64,000 nucleotides of DNA from Actinomadura macra NBRC 14102 (GCF_001552215.1 NZ_BCQT01000002.1:248001-312000); one strand, 5' to 3'. Positions 53,296 through 61,971 are shown, counted from the stretch's first letter. Made by a program: numbers and translations. Notes: generated from the sequence alone by a model not told the origin.

Positions 53296-54309
53296 TCAGC
53301 GCCCGAGCGTCTCGTCCTCCGATGTCTGGTGCGGCAACTTGGCCGCCGGAATCGTCCCCATGCGCCCGGCTTGGAAGTCCTCGAACGCCTGGACGATCTC
53401 CTCGCGGGTGTTCATCACGAACGGCCCGTACCGCGCGACCGGTTCCCTGATGGGCAGGCCGCCGAGGACGAGGATCTCCCACCCTTGCGCGCTGCCCTGC
53501 GGCTGGAGGTCCGCCGCGCGCACGACGAGCCCGTCGCCGGTGCCCTTGTGGTGCGAACCCGCGAAGATCGCGAGCTGGCCCTCCTCCACCCCGGCCTGCT
53601 CGACACCGGCCGTGCCACGTCCGGACAGGACGTACACCAGCGCGTTGAATTCGCGTGGCCAGGGCAGTGTCAGCCGGGCGCCGGGGGCGACGGTCGCGTG
53701 CAGGTAGTTGATCGGCGTGTACGTGACGCCCGGCCCGTCGTACCCGGCGAGCGACCCCGCGATCACGCGGACGAGGGACGAGCCGTCGTCGGCGGCGAGC
53801 AGCTTCACGTCCCGCGCCTCGATGTCCTGGTATCGCGGTTCGACCCATTTCTGGGCGCGCGGCAGGTTCACCCACAGCTGGACGCCGTGGAACAGGCCGC
53901 CCTTGGCGACGAGGTCCGGTGGCGGCTGCTCGATGTGCTGGATTCCGGACGCGGCGGTCATCCACTGGGTGGCGCCGTCCGAGATCAGACCGCCGCCGCC
54001 GGTGGTGTCCTGGTGCTGGAAGGCGCCGTCGATGATGTAGGTGACCGTTTCGAAGCCCCGGTGCGGGTGCCACGGTGTGCCTTTGGCCTCCCCTGGCGCG
54101 TACTCCACCGCGCCCATGTGGTCGAGCAGGAGGAACGGGTCGGCCAGGGACAGGTCGATGCCGGGGAACGGACGTCGCACCTGGAAGCCCTCGCCCTCGA
54201 CGTGACGCTTCGCGGTCACGACCTTCGCGACGCGGCGCCAGTCCGTGTCGCCTTCCGACAGCAGGGGCAGGCGGGGCAGGGTCAGCGGGTTGGCCGTCAC
54301 TGCGGGCAT
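53296..54309 (-). CDS. Pirin-family protein
   Basis: A 337-residue bicupin. The N-terminal cupin has the metal-binding His/Glu set (HMGAVEYAPGEAKGTPWHPHRGFETVTYIIDG and ASGIQHIEQ). The second cupin is the C-terminal half. Bacterial pirins act as quercetinases or as metabolic regulators. The ATG at 54309 follows AGGGAGG. It is divergent from a MarR gene, and the shared operator type suggests repression by MarR. A substrate such as a flavonoid or catechol would fit a MarR inducer but is not shown. Confidence 0.9.
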   Translation of the reverse strand: MPAVTANPLTLPRLPLLSEGDTDWRRVAKVVTAKRHVEGEGFQVRRPFPGIDLSLADPFLLLDHMGAVEYAPGEAKGTPWHPHRGFETVTYIIDGAFQHQDTTGGGGLISDGATQWMTAASGIQHIEQPPPDLVAKGGLFHGVQLWVNLPRAQKWVEPRYQDIEARDVKLLAADDGSSLVRVIAGSLAGYDGPGVTYTPINYLHATVAPGARLTLPWPREFNALVYVLSGRGTAGVEQAGVEEGQLAIFAGSHHKGTGDGLVVRAADLQPQGSAQGWEILVLGGLPIREPVARYGPFVMNTREEIVQAFEDFQAGRMGTIPAAKLPHQTSEDETLGR

Positions 54310-54399
54310 GGGTGCCTCCCTTGGTTTCGTGGCCGTCCCCGTCCGTACCAGGGGCGGTCTCACCGTGCTCGCTCCGGCTGGAGCGGCGCCCGTTCCAAC

Positions 54400-54419
54400 A
54401 TAGTTGATGCTTCAACTAT
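54400..54419. promoter_or_regulatory. MarR-type operator before pirin gene
   Basis: A perfect inverted repeat, ATAGTTGA-TGCT-TCAACTAT. It shares GTTGA-N4-TCAAC with the site before the MarR gene. Confidence 0.75.
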
Positions 54420-54476
54420 TTCCTCCGCCGACGCCCGCGGGTAGCGTCGCTCCCACGATGACGCCTACCGAAGTTA

Positions 54477-54503
54477 GTTGAACCTTCAACAATGTCGTAT
54501 ACT
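54477..54503 (+). promoter_or_regulatory. MarR operator and promoter of the MarR gene
   Basis: GTTGA-ACCT-TCAAC (54477–54490) is followed by TATACT (54498–54503). The expected start of transcription falls at the ATG (54510), so the transcript is probably leaderless. No matching −35 at 17 bases is evident. Confidence 0.65.
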
Positions 54504-54509
54504 CTCACC

Positions 54510-54971
54510 ATGAGTGAACCACGCTGGCTCGATGCCACCCAGCAGCGCCATTGGCGGGCCTACGTCGACGGCAGCGTCCGGCTCACCGAGATCATGGACC
54601 GCGACCTCAAGACCAAGCACGGGCTGTCGGTGTCGGAGTACGAGATCCTCGTCCGGCTCTCCGAGGCCCCCGAGCGCCGGCTGCGGATGGCCGAGCTCGC
54701 CGACAACGCCAGCCAGTCGCGCAGCCGCCTGTCCCACACCTGCTCGCGCCTGGAGTCCAAGGGCCTGGTCATGCGCGACAGCTGCCCGAACGACAAGCGC
54801 GGCGTCTTCGCCCACCTCACCGACGCGGGCTTCGCCGCGCTCGAACGCGCCGCCCGCGACCACGTCGAGACCGTCCGCACCTACCTCATCGACGTCGTCG
54901 AGCCGAACGACCTCGAAGCGATCGGTCGCGCGTTCAGCGCCGTCCTCAAGCGCATGGGCGCTACAGGGTGA
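54510..54971 (+). CDS. MarR-family transcriptional regulator
   Basis: A 153-residue regulator with the winged helix EYEILVRLSEAPERRLRMAELADNASQSRSRLSHTCSRLESKGLVMRD and the family wing CPNDKRGVFAHLTDAG. The ATG at 54510 is preferred over 54492 because the −10 TATACT ends seven bases before it. It probably represses the divergent pirin gene and itself through the GTTGA-N4-TCAAC sites. Its last 11 bases overlap the following gene on the opposite strand. Confidence 0.92.
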   Translation: MSEPRWLDATQQRHWRAYVDGSVRLTEIMDRDLKTKHGLSVSEYEILVRLSEAPERRLRMAELADNASQSRSRLSHTCSRLESKGLVMRDSCPNDKRGVFAHLTDAGFAALERAARDHVETVRTYLIDVVEPNDLEAIGRAFSAVLKRMGATG

Positions 54972-55386
54972 CGCTGAGGCCGGTGAGGAAGCCGACCGAC
55001 ACCAGCGTCAGGAACACCCAGGCGAGCATCATGCCGACGCCGAAGGGTTTCCACCGCCCGCCGACCTTCCAGACCAGCAGCCCGCCGAGCCCGAACGCCA
55101 GGACGAGCAGCGTCACGAACTGAGGGAGCAGGCTCGGACGCCTGCTCATCATCAGCGGCGCCCACATCATCACGGCGTCGACGAACACGAACATCCCGAA
55201 ACCCGCCGCGGTCGCGCCGATGTCCCGGCTGCCGAGCGCCCGTGCGCGCTCCGCGAAATCCTGCGCCCGCGCCGAATCCAGGCGAATACGCGGCTGTGCC
55301 TGCCCTTGCTCGACCTCCACATTGTGCGCGACGGCAAAGATGTCGTCTTCGAGGCTCGGAAAGTCCCTCTCCTGAGGATCCGCCAT
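54961..55386 (-). CDS. Three-helix membrane protein, unknown
   Basis: A 141-residue protein with an N-terminal soluble segment (DPQERDFPSLEDDIFAVAHN) and three hydrophobic helices (GFGMFVFVDAVMMWAPLMMS, PQFVTLLVLAFGLGGLLVW, FGVGMMLAWVFLTLVSVGFL). The ATG at 55386 follows GGGAG. It overlaps the end of the MarR gene by 11 bases. No family was recognised. Confidence 0.6.
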   Translation of the reverse strand: MADPQERDFPSLEDDIFAVAHNVEVEQGQAQPRIRLDSARAQDFAERARALGSRDIGATAAGFGMFVFVDAVMMWAPLMMSRRPSLLPQFVTLLVLAFGLGGLLVWKVGGRWKPFGVGMMLAWVFLTLVSVGFLTGLSVTL

Positions 55387-55547
55387 GCCGGCTCCCTGGG
55401 GCCGGTGGACACCGGAAGACATGCCCGGCGGGTAGACGACGTCGTCGACGCGTCCGCCCCGGCCCCGTTCGGCGAACACGCCCTCCTTCGCACGTTAGCG
55501 AATCCAAGGTCCAACGCGAAGGGCACCCGACGTGCGATCCTGCAAAG

Positions 55548-56294
55548 ATGCCAGGCAGAGGGCCCATTCGTACCACGACGTTCACGGCCGCGTTCATCGT
55601 CGCGACGTGCGCCATGACCGGATGCGGCGGGGGATCGGACAAGCCCGCGCAGAGCGGGTCGGCGACCCCGCCCACCGCGACCGCCACCGCCACCCCGAGC
55701 GCGTCCGCCACGGAGACCGCGCCGCAGGGCTTCCAGTCCCAGATCAAGAGGGTCACGGCCGCGGACCTCAAGTACTCCTGGCGCAAGGGCTGCCCGGTCG
55801 CGCCGTCCGGGCTGCGGATGATCGAGATGACCTACTGGGGCATGGACGACAAGACGCACCCGGGCGGAAAGCTCGTCGTCAACGCCAGGGCGGCCCGCGA
55901 CCTGGTCAAGGTCTTCAAGCGGCTGTACGACATCCGCTATCCGATCCGCCGCATGGAACCGGTCGACGTCTACAAGGGCAGCGACTTCGACTCGATCGAG
56001 GCCGACAACACCTCCGCCTTCAACTGCCGCAACGCGACCGGTTCGACCTCCTTCTCCCAGCACGCCTACGGCCTCGCGGTCGACATCAACACCTGCGAGA
56101 ACCCCTACGTCTACGCCGACGGTCGTGTCGCCCACAAGGACTGCGTGAAATACAAGAACCGCAAGAGCCGCGCCCCCGGCGTCATCCACGCCGGCGACAA
56201 GGTCGTCAAGGCATTCGCCTCGATCGGCTGGGGCTGGGGCGGCGAATGGAGCGGCGCCAAGGACTACCAGCACTTCTCCAGCTCCGGCCGCTGA
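55548..56294 (+). CDS. M15-family D-Ala-D-Ala carboxypeptidase-like lipoprotein
   Basis: A 248-residue predicted lipoprotein of the M15C type, which trims peptidoglycan peptides. A signal peptide ends with AMTGC as lipobox, followed by a Thr/Ala/Pro-rich spacer. The catalytic zinc motif is SFSQHAYGLAVDIN near residue 171, and the C-terminal His is in KDYQHFSSSGR. The metal ligands His, Asp and the second His are all present. The ATG at 55548 gives MPGRGPIRTTTFTAAF. The substrate (D-Ala-D-Ala or L-Ala-D-Glu) cannot be told apart here. Confidence 0.9.
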   Translation: MPGRGPIRTTTFTAAFIVATCAMTGCGGGSDKPAQSGSATPPTATATATPSASATETAPQGFQSQIKRVTAADLKYSWRKGCPVAPSGLRMIEMTYWGMDDKTHPGGKLVVNARAARDLVKVFKRLYDIRYPIRRMEPVDVYKGSDFDSIEADNTSAFNCRNATGSTSFSQHAYGLAVDINTCENPYVYADGRVAHKDCVKYKNRKSRAPGVIHAGDKVVKAFASIGWGWGGEWSGAKDYQHFSSSGR

Positions 56295-56789
56295 CAAGCA
56301 GTCCGGCTACGAGGTGACGACGTTCGGCCTTGAGGGCGGCAAGGACGAGCAGACGCTGACCCGGATCAAGCGCAGGATCAGGCCGCCTGCGAGCAGGTGC
56401 CGCAGGACGGCGTGCTGCTCGTCTACTCGGCGCGCAAGCAGGCCGAGGGCTGGCGCACCGGACTGGGCGGCCTGACGGCTCTGCTGAGCGCGGTATTGAT
56501 CGTCAAAGGCCGGGACAACATCACCACGCTGGCGCCCGGGTACCGGTGGGCCGTCGTGCTGCTGCTCGGCCTGGCGCTGGTGATGCTGGTGACGGCGACT
56601 CTGCTGGCGGTGCGTGCGGCGTCGGGGCGTCCGGGGCAGGAGATCTTGCGCGCCGGGGAGGCGCTGCGGGAATGGACGCGTGCGGAGCTTCGACGGATCT
56701 CCCGGGCGGTCCGCCGCGCCGCGTGGCTTGCCACGCTGGCCATCGCGTGCGTGGCGGTGGCGATTCGCCCTGTCGCCGAATGCAAATGA
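56293..56789 (+). pseudogene. Membrane protein, probably frameshifted at its 5' end
   Basis: The frame from GTG 56397 encodes two to three hydrophobic helices (GLGGLTALLSAVLIV, AVVLLLGLALVMLVTATLLAVRA, AWLATLAIACVAVAI) joined by an amphipathic segment. Its N-terminus lacks a ribosome site. Just upstream another frame (56293 onward) reads SGYEVTTFGLEGGKDEQTLTRIKR in good codon style, and the second frame continues as DQAACEQVPQDGVLLVYSARK. This looks like a single protein broken by one base near 56374. The family is unknown, and an intact start at 56397 is not excluded. Confidence 0.45.
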
Positions 56790-56819
56790 GATGGCCTGGC
56801 CGAGGGTGCGAGGGCTCGA

Positions 56820-56987
56820 TCACATCAGCATGAGGGCGACAACGATGATCGCCACGATGGCGACCACGGCGACGATGCCGACGATGAGGGCCAGGCTGGG
56901 GCCTGCGGACTTGTCGGGCTGCCCCTGGCTCGCGAAGGTCTTGAACTGGTGGGTGGTACCGGCCGGGTCGTTCGGTGTCTCGGACAT
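56820..56987 (-). CDS. Small single-helix membrane protein
   Basis: A 55-residue protein: a polar N-terminus (SETPNDPAGTTHQF) and one C-terminal hydrophobic helix (ALIVGIVAVVAIVAIIVVAL). The ribosome site is weak. It is located 90 bases from tRNA-Ser, divergent from nothing. No family was recognised. Confidence 0.5.
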   Translation of the reverse strand: MSETPNDPAGTTHQFKTFASQGQPDKSAGPSLALIVGIVAVVAIVAIIVVALMLM

Positions 56988-57077
56988 GCCGAAGAGGGTA
57001 ACGGACGGATCCATGCCGCTTCGTGGGCATTCGTCCGATCGGCCGCCCCTGGCCGTACGCGTCCCGCCGCAGCTCTC

Positions 57078-57169
57078 TGGCGGAGAGTGTGGGATTCGAA
57101 CCCACGAGGACTGTCCCCAGCCCTGGGCGCTTTCAAGGCGCCTGCACTAGTCCACTATGCGAACTCTCC
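57078..57169 (-). tRNA. serU: tRNA-Ser (anticodon TGA), CCA encoded
   Basis: Read on the minus strand. The acceptor arms GGAGAGT and ACTCTCC pair, the anticodon TGA is at 57133–57135 (TCA on the plus strand), and a long variable arm (GGGCTGGGGACAGTCC) marks the tRNA-Ser class. The T arm ends GTGGGTTCGAATCCCAC. The discriminator is G and CCA is encoded (57078–57080). Confidence 0.95.
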
Positions 57170-57228
57170 AGATGACCACCGCCCACGATAGCGGTCACGG
57201 ACACCACCATCGACCGCATAATCAGGGT

Positions 57229-57657
57229 TCAGGCAAGGGTGACGATGGCATACGAGTACTCGCACCGGCACGGTCCCTCATCGGGGACGAACTTCATCGT
57301 CGTCGCGCCCTGCCTTTGGTCCCGCCGGGACGGCCTGTAGGCCGTGACCCGCACGGGGATGTTGGCCAAAGCGCGCGCGTCCCGCTGATCGAGGATCACC
57401 TGTAGCGCGCCCGTGTCGGTCAGGGAGCACGCCACCCGTCCACAGTCCGCCGCCCGGCGAGGGACACCAATGACCTGACATGGCTGATCGCCGACGCACA
57501 GCCGCAGACGCCAGCCGTCCCCCGGAAGGGCGGTCACTCCGGTGACCGTGACCATCGCCGGCGGTCGGCACGGCGAGCAGATCACCTGACCGCCGGACGA
57601 GGACGAGCATCCCGCGCACACCGCCAGCGCGGCCGCGCCCAGCGCTCGGTTGATCAT
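57229..57657 (-). CDS. Putative cysteine-rich lipoprotein
   Basis: A 142-residue protein beginning MINRALGAAALAVCAGC, a short signal with the lipobox CAGC. The mature part has nine or more cysteines, suggesting disulfides. There is no recognisable domain. The start is ATG at 57657 with a weak ribosome site. The neighbours give no strong hint of function. Confidence 0.55.
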   Translation of the reverse strand: MINRALGAAALAVCAGCSSSSGGQVICSPCRPPAMVTVTGVTALPGDGWRLRLCVGDQPCQVIGVPRRAADCGRVACSLTDTGALQVILDQRDARALANIPVRVTAYRPSRRDQRQGATTMKFVPDEGPCRCEYSYAIVTLA

Positions 57658-57683
57658 GGACGCTTAGACGCCCCCGGCGGCCC

Positions 57684-58058
57684 TCACGGTTCCCTGCCGT
57701 CTGGGACGGCGTAGCCGGGAATCGAGGGCCAGCGGACGGTCATGACGACCGACTCCTCCTCGGCGTGCCAGGAGTGGTCGACGCCGCGTCCCCACACGAC
57801 GTAGTCGCCCTGCTCGGTCAGCAGGACGTCGCGCTCCGGGAACTCCATCCGGAACCGGCCGCTGATCAGGACGAGCAGCGCGATGCGCTTCTCGCCGCTG
57901 GTCCATCGGGCACGCCGTTCGCCCTTCGGATGGACGCCCCACTTGATCTCGACCTCGTCGCTGTGCCGGAGGTCGCCGGGAGGCTTGAAGTGCCCGAGCA
58001 GCCAGCCGCGATCACTGGCGGCGTCCGGCGCCGCCTTCCCCACGTACACGTCCACCAC
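57684..58058 (-). CDS. Cupin-like small protein
   Basis: A 124-residue beta-rich protein with a cupin fold: DVLLTEQGDYVVWGRGVDHSWHAEE in the second motif, and RHSDEVEIKWGVHPKGERR at the first. It is commonly mislabelled as signal peptidase in actinobacteria. The usual His-Glu-His set is incomplete, so it may bind a small ligand without metal catalysis. The start is GTG at 58058. Function is unknown. Confidence 0.65.
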   Translation of the reverse strand: MVDVYVGKAAPDAASDRGWLLGHFKPPGDLRHSDEVEIKWGVHPKGERRARWTSGEKRIALLVLISGRFRMEFPERDVLLTEQGDYVVWGRGVDHSWHAEEESVVMTVRWPSIPGYAVPDGREP

Positions 58059-58112
58059 GGGCGAGACTCTAGCGTCCGGGCGGCGAGGAACGTTCCGCCG
58101 GCCGCGGGACGG

Positions 58113-60209
58113 TCAGGGTCCCTCCGGACGGGGATGGGCGAAGCCGTCGCCGACCACGGCGGCCAGGGTCAGGTACGCCTCGCGTGTCGCCGGGGCGAGC
58201 TGCTCCAACTCCACCTCGGCGCCCTCCTCCAGATGGTCGTCGTAGGGGATGCGCACGACCGCGCGGCAGCGGCTCTCGAAGTGGGCCTGGAGCTTGTCGA
58301 GGTCGACCTGGCTGCGGGTGCGGTTGCGGACCATCGACAGCACCACCACGCCGTTACGGACGAGGTGGCCGTGGTCGTGCGCCTCCAGCCAGTCCAGGGT
58401 CGCGCTCGCGGAGCGGGCACCGTCCACCGACGGGGAGCTGACCAGGACGAGCTGGTCGGCCAGGCTCAGCACGCCCGCCATCGCCGAATGCAGCAGGCCC
58501 GTCCCGCAGTCGGTGATGCAGATCGAGTAGTACTGCTCCAGGACGACCGCCACGGCCGCGTAGTCCTCGGCGCTGAACGCCTCGCTGACGGCCGGGTCGC
58601 GGTCGGACGCCAGAACCTCCAGACGAGCGACGTTCTGCGAGGTGAAGGCGCGGACGTCGGCGTACCGGTGGATCTTATCCCGGCTGTTCAGCAGGTCCCG
58701 GACGGTCGCGGCCGTCTCCAGCTTGACCTTGTCCGACAGCGTGCCGCGGTCGGGGTTCGCGTCCACCGCGATGACCCGGTCGCCGCGGAACGAGCCGAGC
58801 ATCGAACCGAGACCCGTCGTGGTCGTGGTCTTGCCCACGCCGCCCTTCAGCGACATCACGGCCACCCGGTGGTGCCCGCCCGCCACGGTCGTCCGAGCCC
58901 GCGCGATCAGATCCTTGCGGCGCAGGTCACCCTGCGACTCGCCCGGGTGGATGCTCCCTGCGGTGGCCTTGTAGACGGCGCGCCGCCAGCCCGAGGACGG
59001 TGCGATCCGCCGCTCGCCGAGCAGGTTCTCGGAGCTGAGGCTCTCGGAGCTCTGCGGATCCGGCTGCGGCTGCCCCGGGTACGGGCTTTGCGGTGCTCCG
59101 GGGGGTTGGCCTGGCATCTGCTGATAGGCGCCGGGTTGCCCCTGCGGGCCGTAGGCGTAGCCCTGGTGAGGCGGTCCAACCTCGGCGCCGGGTACAGCCT
59201 GCGGAAGCGCTTGCCCGGTGTTCGGGTCGTACGCGTAGCCCTGCTGTGCCGCCGCATTCGGGTCCTGCGGCGCGTACGGCTGCCCCGCCGCGTTGGGGTT
59301 CTGCCCGTACGGTTGCCCCGCGGTGCCGGGGCCCGGTGCGTACGGCTGCCCGGTGTTCGGGTCGAGCGGCGGGTACGGCTGCCCGGCGTTCGGGTCTTGG
59401 GCGTAGCGCTGCTGTTGTCCCGCGGGCGGACTGGGCGGCGGGTACTGCCCGCCGGCCCCGTTGACGTCCTGCTGGAAGGGCTGCCCGCTGTTCGGGTCGA
59501 TCGGAGGGAACTGGCCGACGGCGGTCGTCTCCTGCGCGTACGGCTGGCCGGCGTTCGGGTCCTGTGGCGGGTACTGCTGGCCGGTGGCGGCGCTGGGATC
59601 CTGTGCGTACGGCGGCGGCCCGCTGTTCGGGTCAGGTCCGACGAACTGGTTGGGCATGTAGGGCGGGAGCTGGTCGAGCGGAGGCGCGGCCTCGCCGTTG
59701 GCGGTGGTCTCGTAGGACTGCGGGCCCGTTTCCCAGGGCTGCTGCTGTCCGTAGGGCGACTGCTGAGGCTGGGTGGCAGGGGAGCCGGTGCTGGCAGGCG
59801 CGGGGGGAGCGGGAGGCGCGGAGGGCGGCTGATCGTAGTCCTGGTATCCGGCGTACGGCGGGGGAAGCATGCCCCCCTCGAACGGCTGGGGCATCGGGCC
59901 GCCCTCGTAGGGCCGGCCGTCGAACGGAGGCGGTGCGGGGAAGGCCGGGGGTCCCTGGTCCTGTGCTTCGCCTTGCGAAGGCTGTTCCTGGGGCGGGCCG
60001 AAGTTCTCCGGGGGGCCTTGGAAGGCGGGCGGGGCGGCCAGCCACGGGTTGCCGTTCTGGTCGAGGGTCTGCTCGCCTTCCTGCACAGCGGGCCGCTCGG
60101 GGGAGGGCTCGCCCTCGGCGGCGGGCCGACCTGCCGTCTCCCCGCTCATCGCGTCCAGAGAGGCCAGCCGCTCCTCCAGGGAACGCCCGTCGTGCTCGTT
60201 CCTTGCCAC
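58113..60209 (-). CDS. MinD/ParA-like ATPase with long Pro/Gln repeat N-terminus
   Basis: A 698-residue protein. The C-terminal 270 residues are a deviant-Walker ATPase (SLKGGVGKTTTTTGLGSMLG at the P-loop, then IAVDANPDRGTLSD). About 390 N-terminal residues are Pro/Gln/Gly-rich with many copies of DPNAGQPYA-like units, probably unfolded. Related proteins sit in or near type VII secretion loci, and EspI of mycobacteria has a similar layout, but no ESX genes are seen here. The GTG at 60209 follows AGGGGAG; a GTG at 60227 overlaps that site. The specific partner is unknown. Confidence 0.8.
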   Translation of the reverse strand: MARNEHDGRSLEERLASLDAMSGETAGRPAAEGEPSPERPAVQEGEQTLDQNGNPWLAAPPAFQGPPENFGPPQEQPSQGEAQDQGPPAFPAPPPFDGRPYEGGPMPQPFEGGMLPPPYAGYQDYDQPPSAPPAPPAPASTGSPATQPQQSPYGQQQPWETGPQSYETTANGEAAPPLDQLPPYMPNQFVGPDPNSGPPPYAQDPSAATGQQYPPQDPNAGQPYAQETTAVGQFPPIDPNSGQPFQQDVNGAGGQYPPPSPPAGQQQRYAQDPNAGQPYPPLDPNTGQPYAPGPGTAGQPYGQNPNAAGQPYAPQDPNAAAQQGYAYDPNTGQALPQAVPGAEVGPPHQGYAYGPQGQPGAYQQMPGQPPGAPQSPYPGQPQPDPQSSESLSSENLLGERRIAPSSGWRRAVYKATAGSIHPGESQGDLRRKDLIARARTTVAGGHHRVAVMSLKGGVGKTTTTTGLGSMLGSFRGDRVIAVDANPDRGTLSDKVKLETAATVRDLLNSRDKIHRYADVRAFTSQNVARLEVLASDRDPAVSEAFSAEDYAAVAVVLEQYYSICITDCGTGLLHSAMAGVLSLADQLVLVSSPSVDGARSASATLDWLEAHDHGHLVRNGVVVLSMVRNRTRSQVDLDKLQAHFESRCRAVVRIPYDDHLEEGAEVELEQLAPATREAYLTLAAVVGDGFAHPRPEGP

Positions 60210-60363
60210 CGTTTCTCCCCTCGGCACCTCTGACGATCACTTGCGGAGCAGGTAGGCGAAAGGCCCCCAGGCAGGATACCTGTGTGCCAATACCACGCAT
60301 CCCGCGCGTAGATCCACATTGGTGAAGGAACGTCAGTTCCGGGTGGCCGGTAGCGTGATCGGT

Positions 60364-61320
60364 ATGCATGCGATCGTGATCCGCGAACCGGGAGACGCCG
60401 AGGTCCTCGAATGGACGGACGTGCCGGACCCGGCCGTGCAGCCGGGCGAGGTACTGATCGAGGTGGCGGCAAGTGCGGTCAACCGCGCGGACGTCATGCA
60501 GCGCCTGGGGCTGTATCCGCCCCCCGAGGGCGCTCCCCCGTACCCGGGACTGGAGGTGTCGGGGCGGGTCGCCGAGGTCGGTCCGGACGTGACGGGGCTG
60601 AAGGCCGGGGACGAGGTGTGCGCGCTGCTGGCCGGGGGAGGGTACGCCGAACGGGTGACCGTCCCCGCGACCCAGGTGCTTCCGGTGCCCCGCGGGGTGG
60701 ACGTGGTGGACGCGGCCGGGCTGCCGGAGGTGGCGTGCACAGTGTGGTCGAACGTCTTCATGCTCGGCGGGCTGTCCGCCGGGGAGACGCTGCTGGTGCA
60801 CGGCGGCGGCAGCGGGATCGGGACGATGGCGATCCAGGTGGCCAAGGCGCGGGGCGCGCGTGTGGTGTGCACGGTGGGCAGCGCGGAGAAGGCGGCCCGG
60901 TGCCGGGAACTGGGCGCGGACCTCGTGGTGAACTACCGCGAGGAGGACTTCGTCGAAAGCGGCCCCTACGACGTGATCCTGGACCTGATGGGCGCCAAGT
61001 ACCTGGCCCGGAACGTGGAGGCGCTGGCCACCGGCGGACGGCTGATGGTCATAGGCCTCCAGGGCGGCGCGCGGGCGGAGCTGGACCTTGGGAAGATGCT
61101 GCGGAAACGGGCGTTGGTGCACGCAACCAGCCTTCGGTCCCGTCCGTTGGAGGAGAAGGCACAGATCGTGGCGGCCGTCCACGAGCATCTGTGGCCGCTG
61201 CTGGCGTCGGGGGAGGTGCGCCCGGTCATCGACCAGAGGGTCCCGATGGCCGACGCGGCGCGCGCACACAGACTGCTCGAAGAGAGCGGTCACGTCGGCA
61301 AGATCCTGCTGACCGTGTGA
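60364..61320 (+). CDS. NAD(P)H:quinone oxidoreductase (PIG3/zinc-free MDR family)
   Basis: A 318-residue medium-chain dehydrogenase without the zinc site. It has VEVAASAVNRADVMQRLGLYPPPEGAPPYPGLEVSG as in PIG3-type enzymes, a Rossmann motif GGGSGIGTMAIQVA, the typical TVGSAEKAARCRELGAD, and the end motif AHRLLEESGHVGKILL. The ATG at 60364 is chosen over an upstream GTG because it gives the usual MHAIVIREPG start. It is followed by bpa after 13 bases, so it may be co-transcribed with it. It reduces quinones with NADPH. Confidence 0.9.
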   Translation: MHAIVIREPGDAEVLEWTDVPDPAVQPGEVLIEVAASAVNRADVMQRLGLYPPPEGAPPYPGLEVSGRVAEVGPDVTGLKAGDEVCALLAGGGYAERVTVPATQVLPVPRGVDVVDAAGLPEVACTVWSNVFMLGGLSAGETLLVHGGGSGIGTMAIQVAKARGARVVCTVGSAEKAARCRELGADLVVNYREEDFVESGPYDVILDLMGAKYLARNVEALATGGRLMVIGLQGGARAELDLGKMLRKRALVHATSLRSRPLEEKAQIVAAVHEHLWPLLASGEVRPVIDQRVPMADAARAHRLLEESGHVGKILLTV

Positions 61321-61333
61321 GGATGAGAGGACT

Positions 61334-61876
61334 ATGAACGAGCCTTCGAAGAACCAATCAGAACAGGAACCGCAGGTTCTCGTGGTAGGCCCGAACGGCA
61401 TCGCGATCGAGGGCGCCGGGGACGGTGAGAGCGAGACCAAACCGATCACCGAGATGGTCGAGCAGCCCGCGAAGGTGATGCGGATCGGCGGGATGATCCG
61501 GCAACTCCTCGACGAGGTGAAGGCCGCCCCGCTGGACGAGGCGAGCCGCGCGCGCCTGCGGGAGATCCACAAGTCGTCCATCAAGGAGCTGGAGGACGGC
61601 CTCGCCCCCGAACTCGTCGAGGAGCTGGACAGGCTGTCCCTGCCCTTCACCGAGGGTGTCGTGCCGAGCGAGTCCGAGCTGCGGATCGCACAGGCACAGC
61701 TCGTCGGCTGGCTGGAGGGCCTCTTCCACGGCATACAGACGACGCTCTTCGCCCAGCAGATGGCAGCGCGCGCACAGCTCGAACAGATGCGCCGCGCCCT
61801 GCCCGCGGGCATGGTCCCCCCAGGCGTAGAGGAAGAGCAGCCAGGCCCGCGCCACTCGTCCGGCCCCTACCTGTAA
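61334..61876 (+). CDS. bpa: Bacterial proteasome activator Bpa (PafE)
   Basis: A 180-residue protein of the DUF2587 family. The conserved core is KVMRIGGMIRQLLDEVKAAPLDEASRARL, then LSLPFTEGVVPSESELRIAQAQLVGWLEGLFHGIQTTLFAQQMAARAQLEQMRR. Bpa forms a 12-mer ring that opens the 20S proteasome without ATP. The C-terminus ends SGPYL, close to the GQYL end used by the mycobacterial protein; the penultimate Tyr and the final Leu are retained. This means the host probably has a 20S proteasome, although no such gene is in this window. It is preceded closely by the quinone oxidoreductase gene and followed by a strong hairpin. Confidence 0.93.
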   Translation: MNEPSKNQSEQEPQVLVVGPNGIAIEGAGDGESETKPITEMVEQPAKVMRIGGMIRQLLDEVKAAPLDEASRARLREIHKSSIKELEDGLAPELVEELDRLSLPFTEGVVPSESELRIAQAQLVGWLEGLFHGIQTTLFAQQMAARAQLEQMRRALPAGMVPPGVEEEQPGPRHSSGPYL

Positions 61877-61931
61877 ACCCCAGAAGCTGGAAGCCGCGCC
61901 GGGCGGGATGCCTCACCCGTCACGCGAACGC

Positions 61932-61971
61932 CGCTATCAGCCTGGTGGGACACCCCACCAGGCTGATAGCG
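61932..61971. terminator. Perfect 18-bp hairpin between bpa and the HAD gene
   Basis: Arms 61932–61949 and 61954–61971 pair perfectly with loop ACAC. It lies between convergent genes. There is no T tract, as often for actinomycete bidirectional terminators. A second, weaker GC-rich fold and a repeated CCCCCCAATAA pair follow up to about 62095. Confidence 0.75.

Noticed and set aside
57765..60233. 822-codon plus-strand frame opposite the MinD-like gene
   Set aside because: Repetitive shadow of the Pro/Gln repeats; the minus strand has a P-loop and proper ribosome site.
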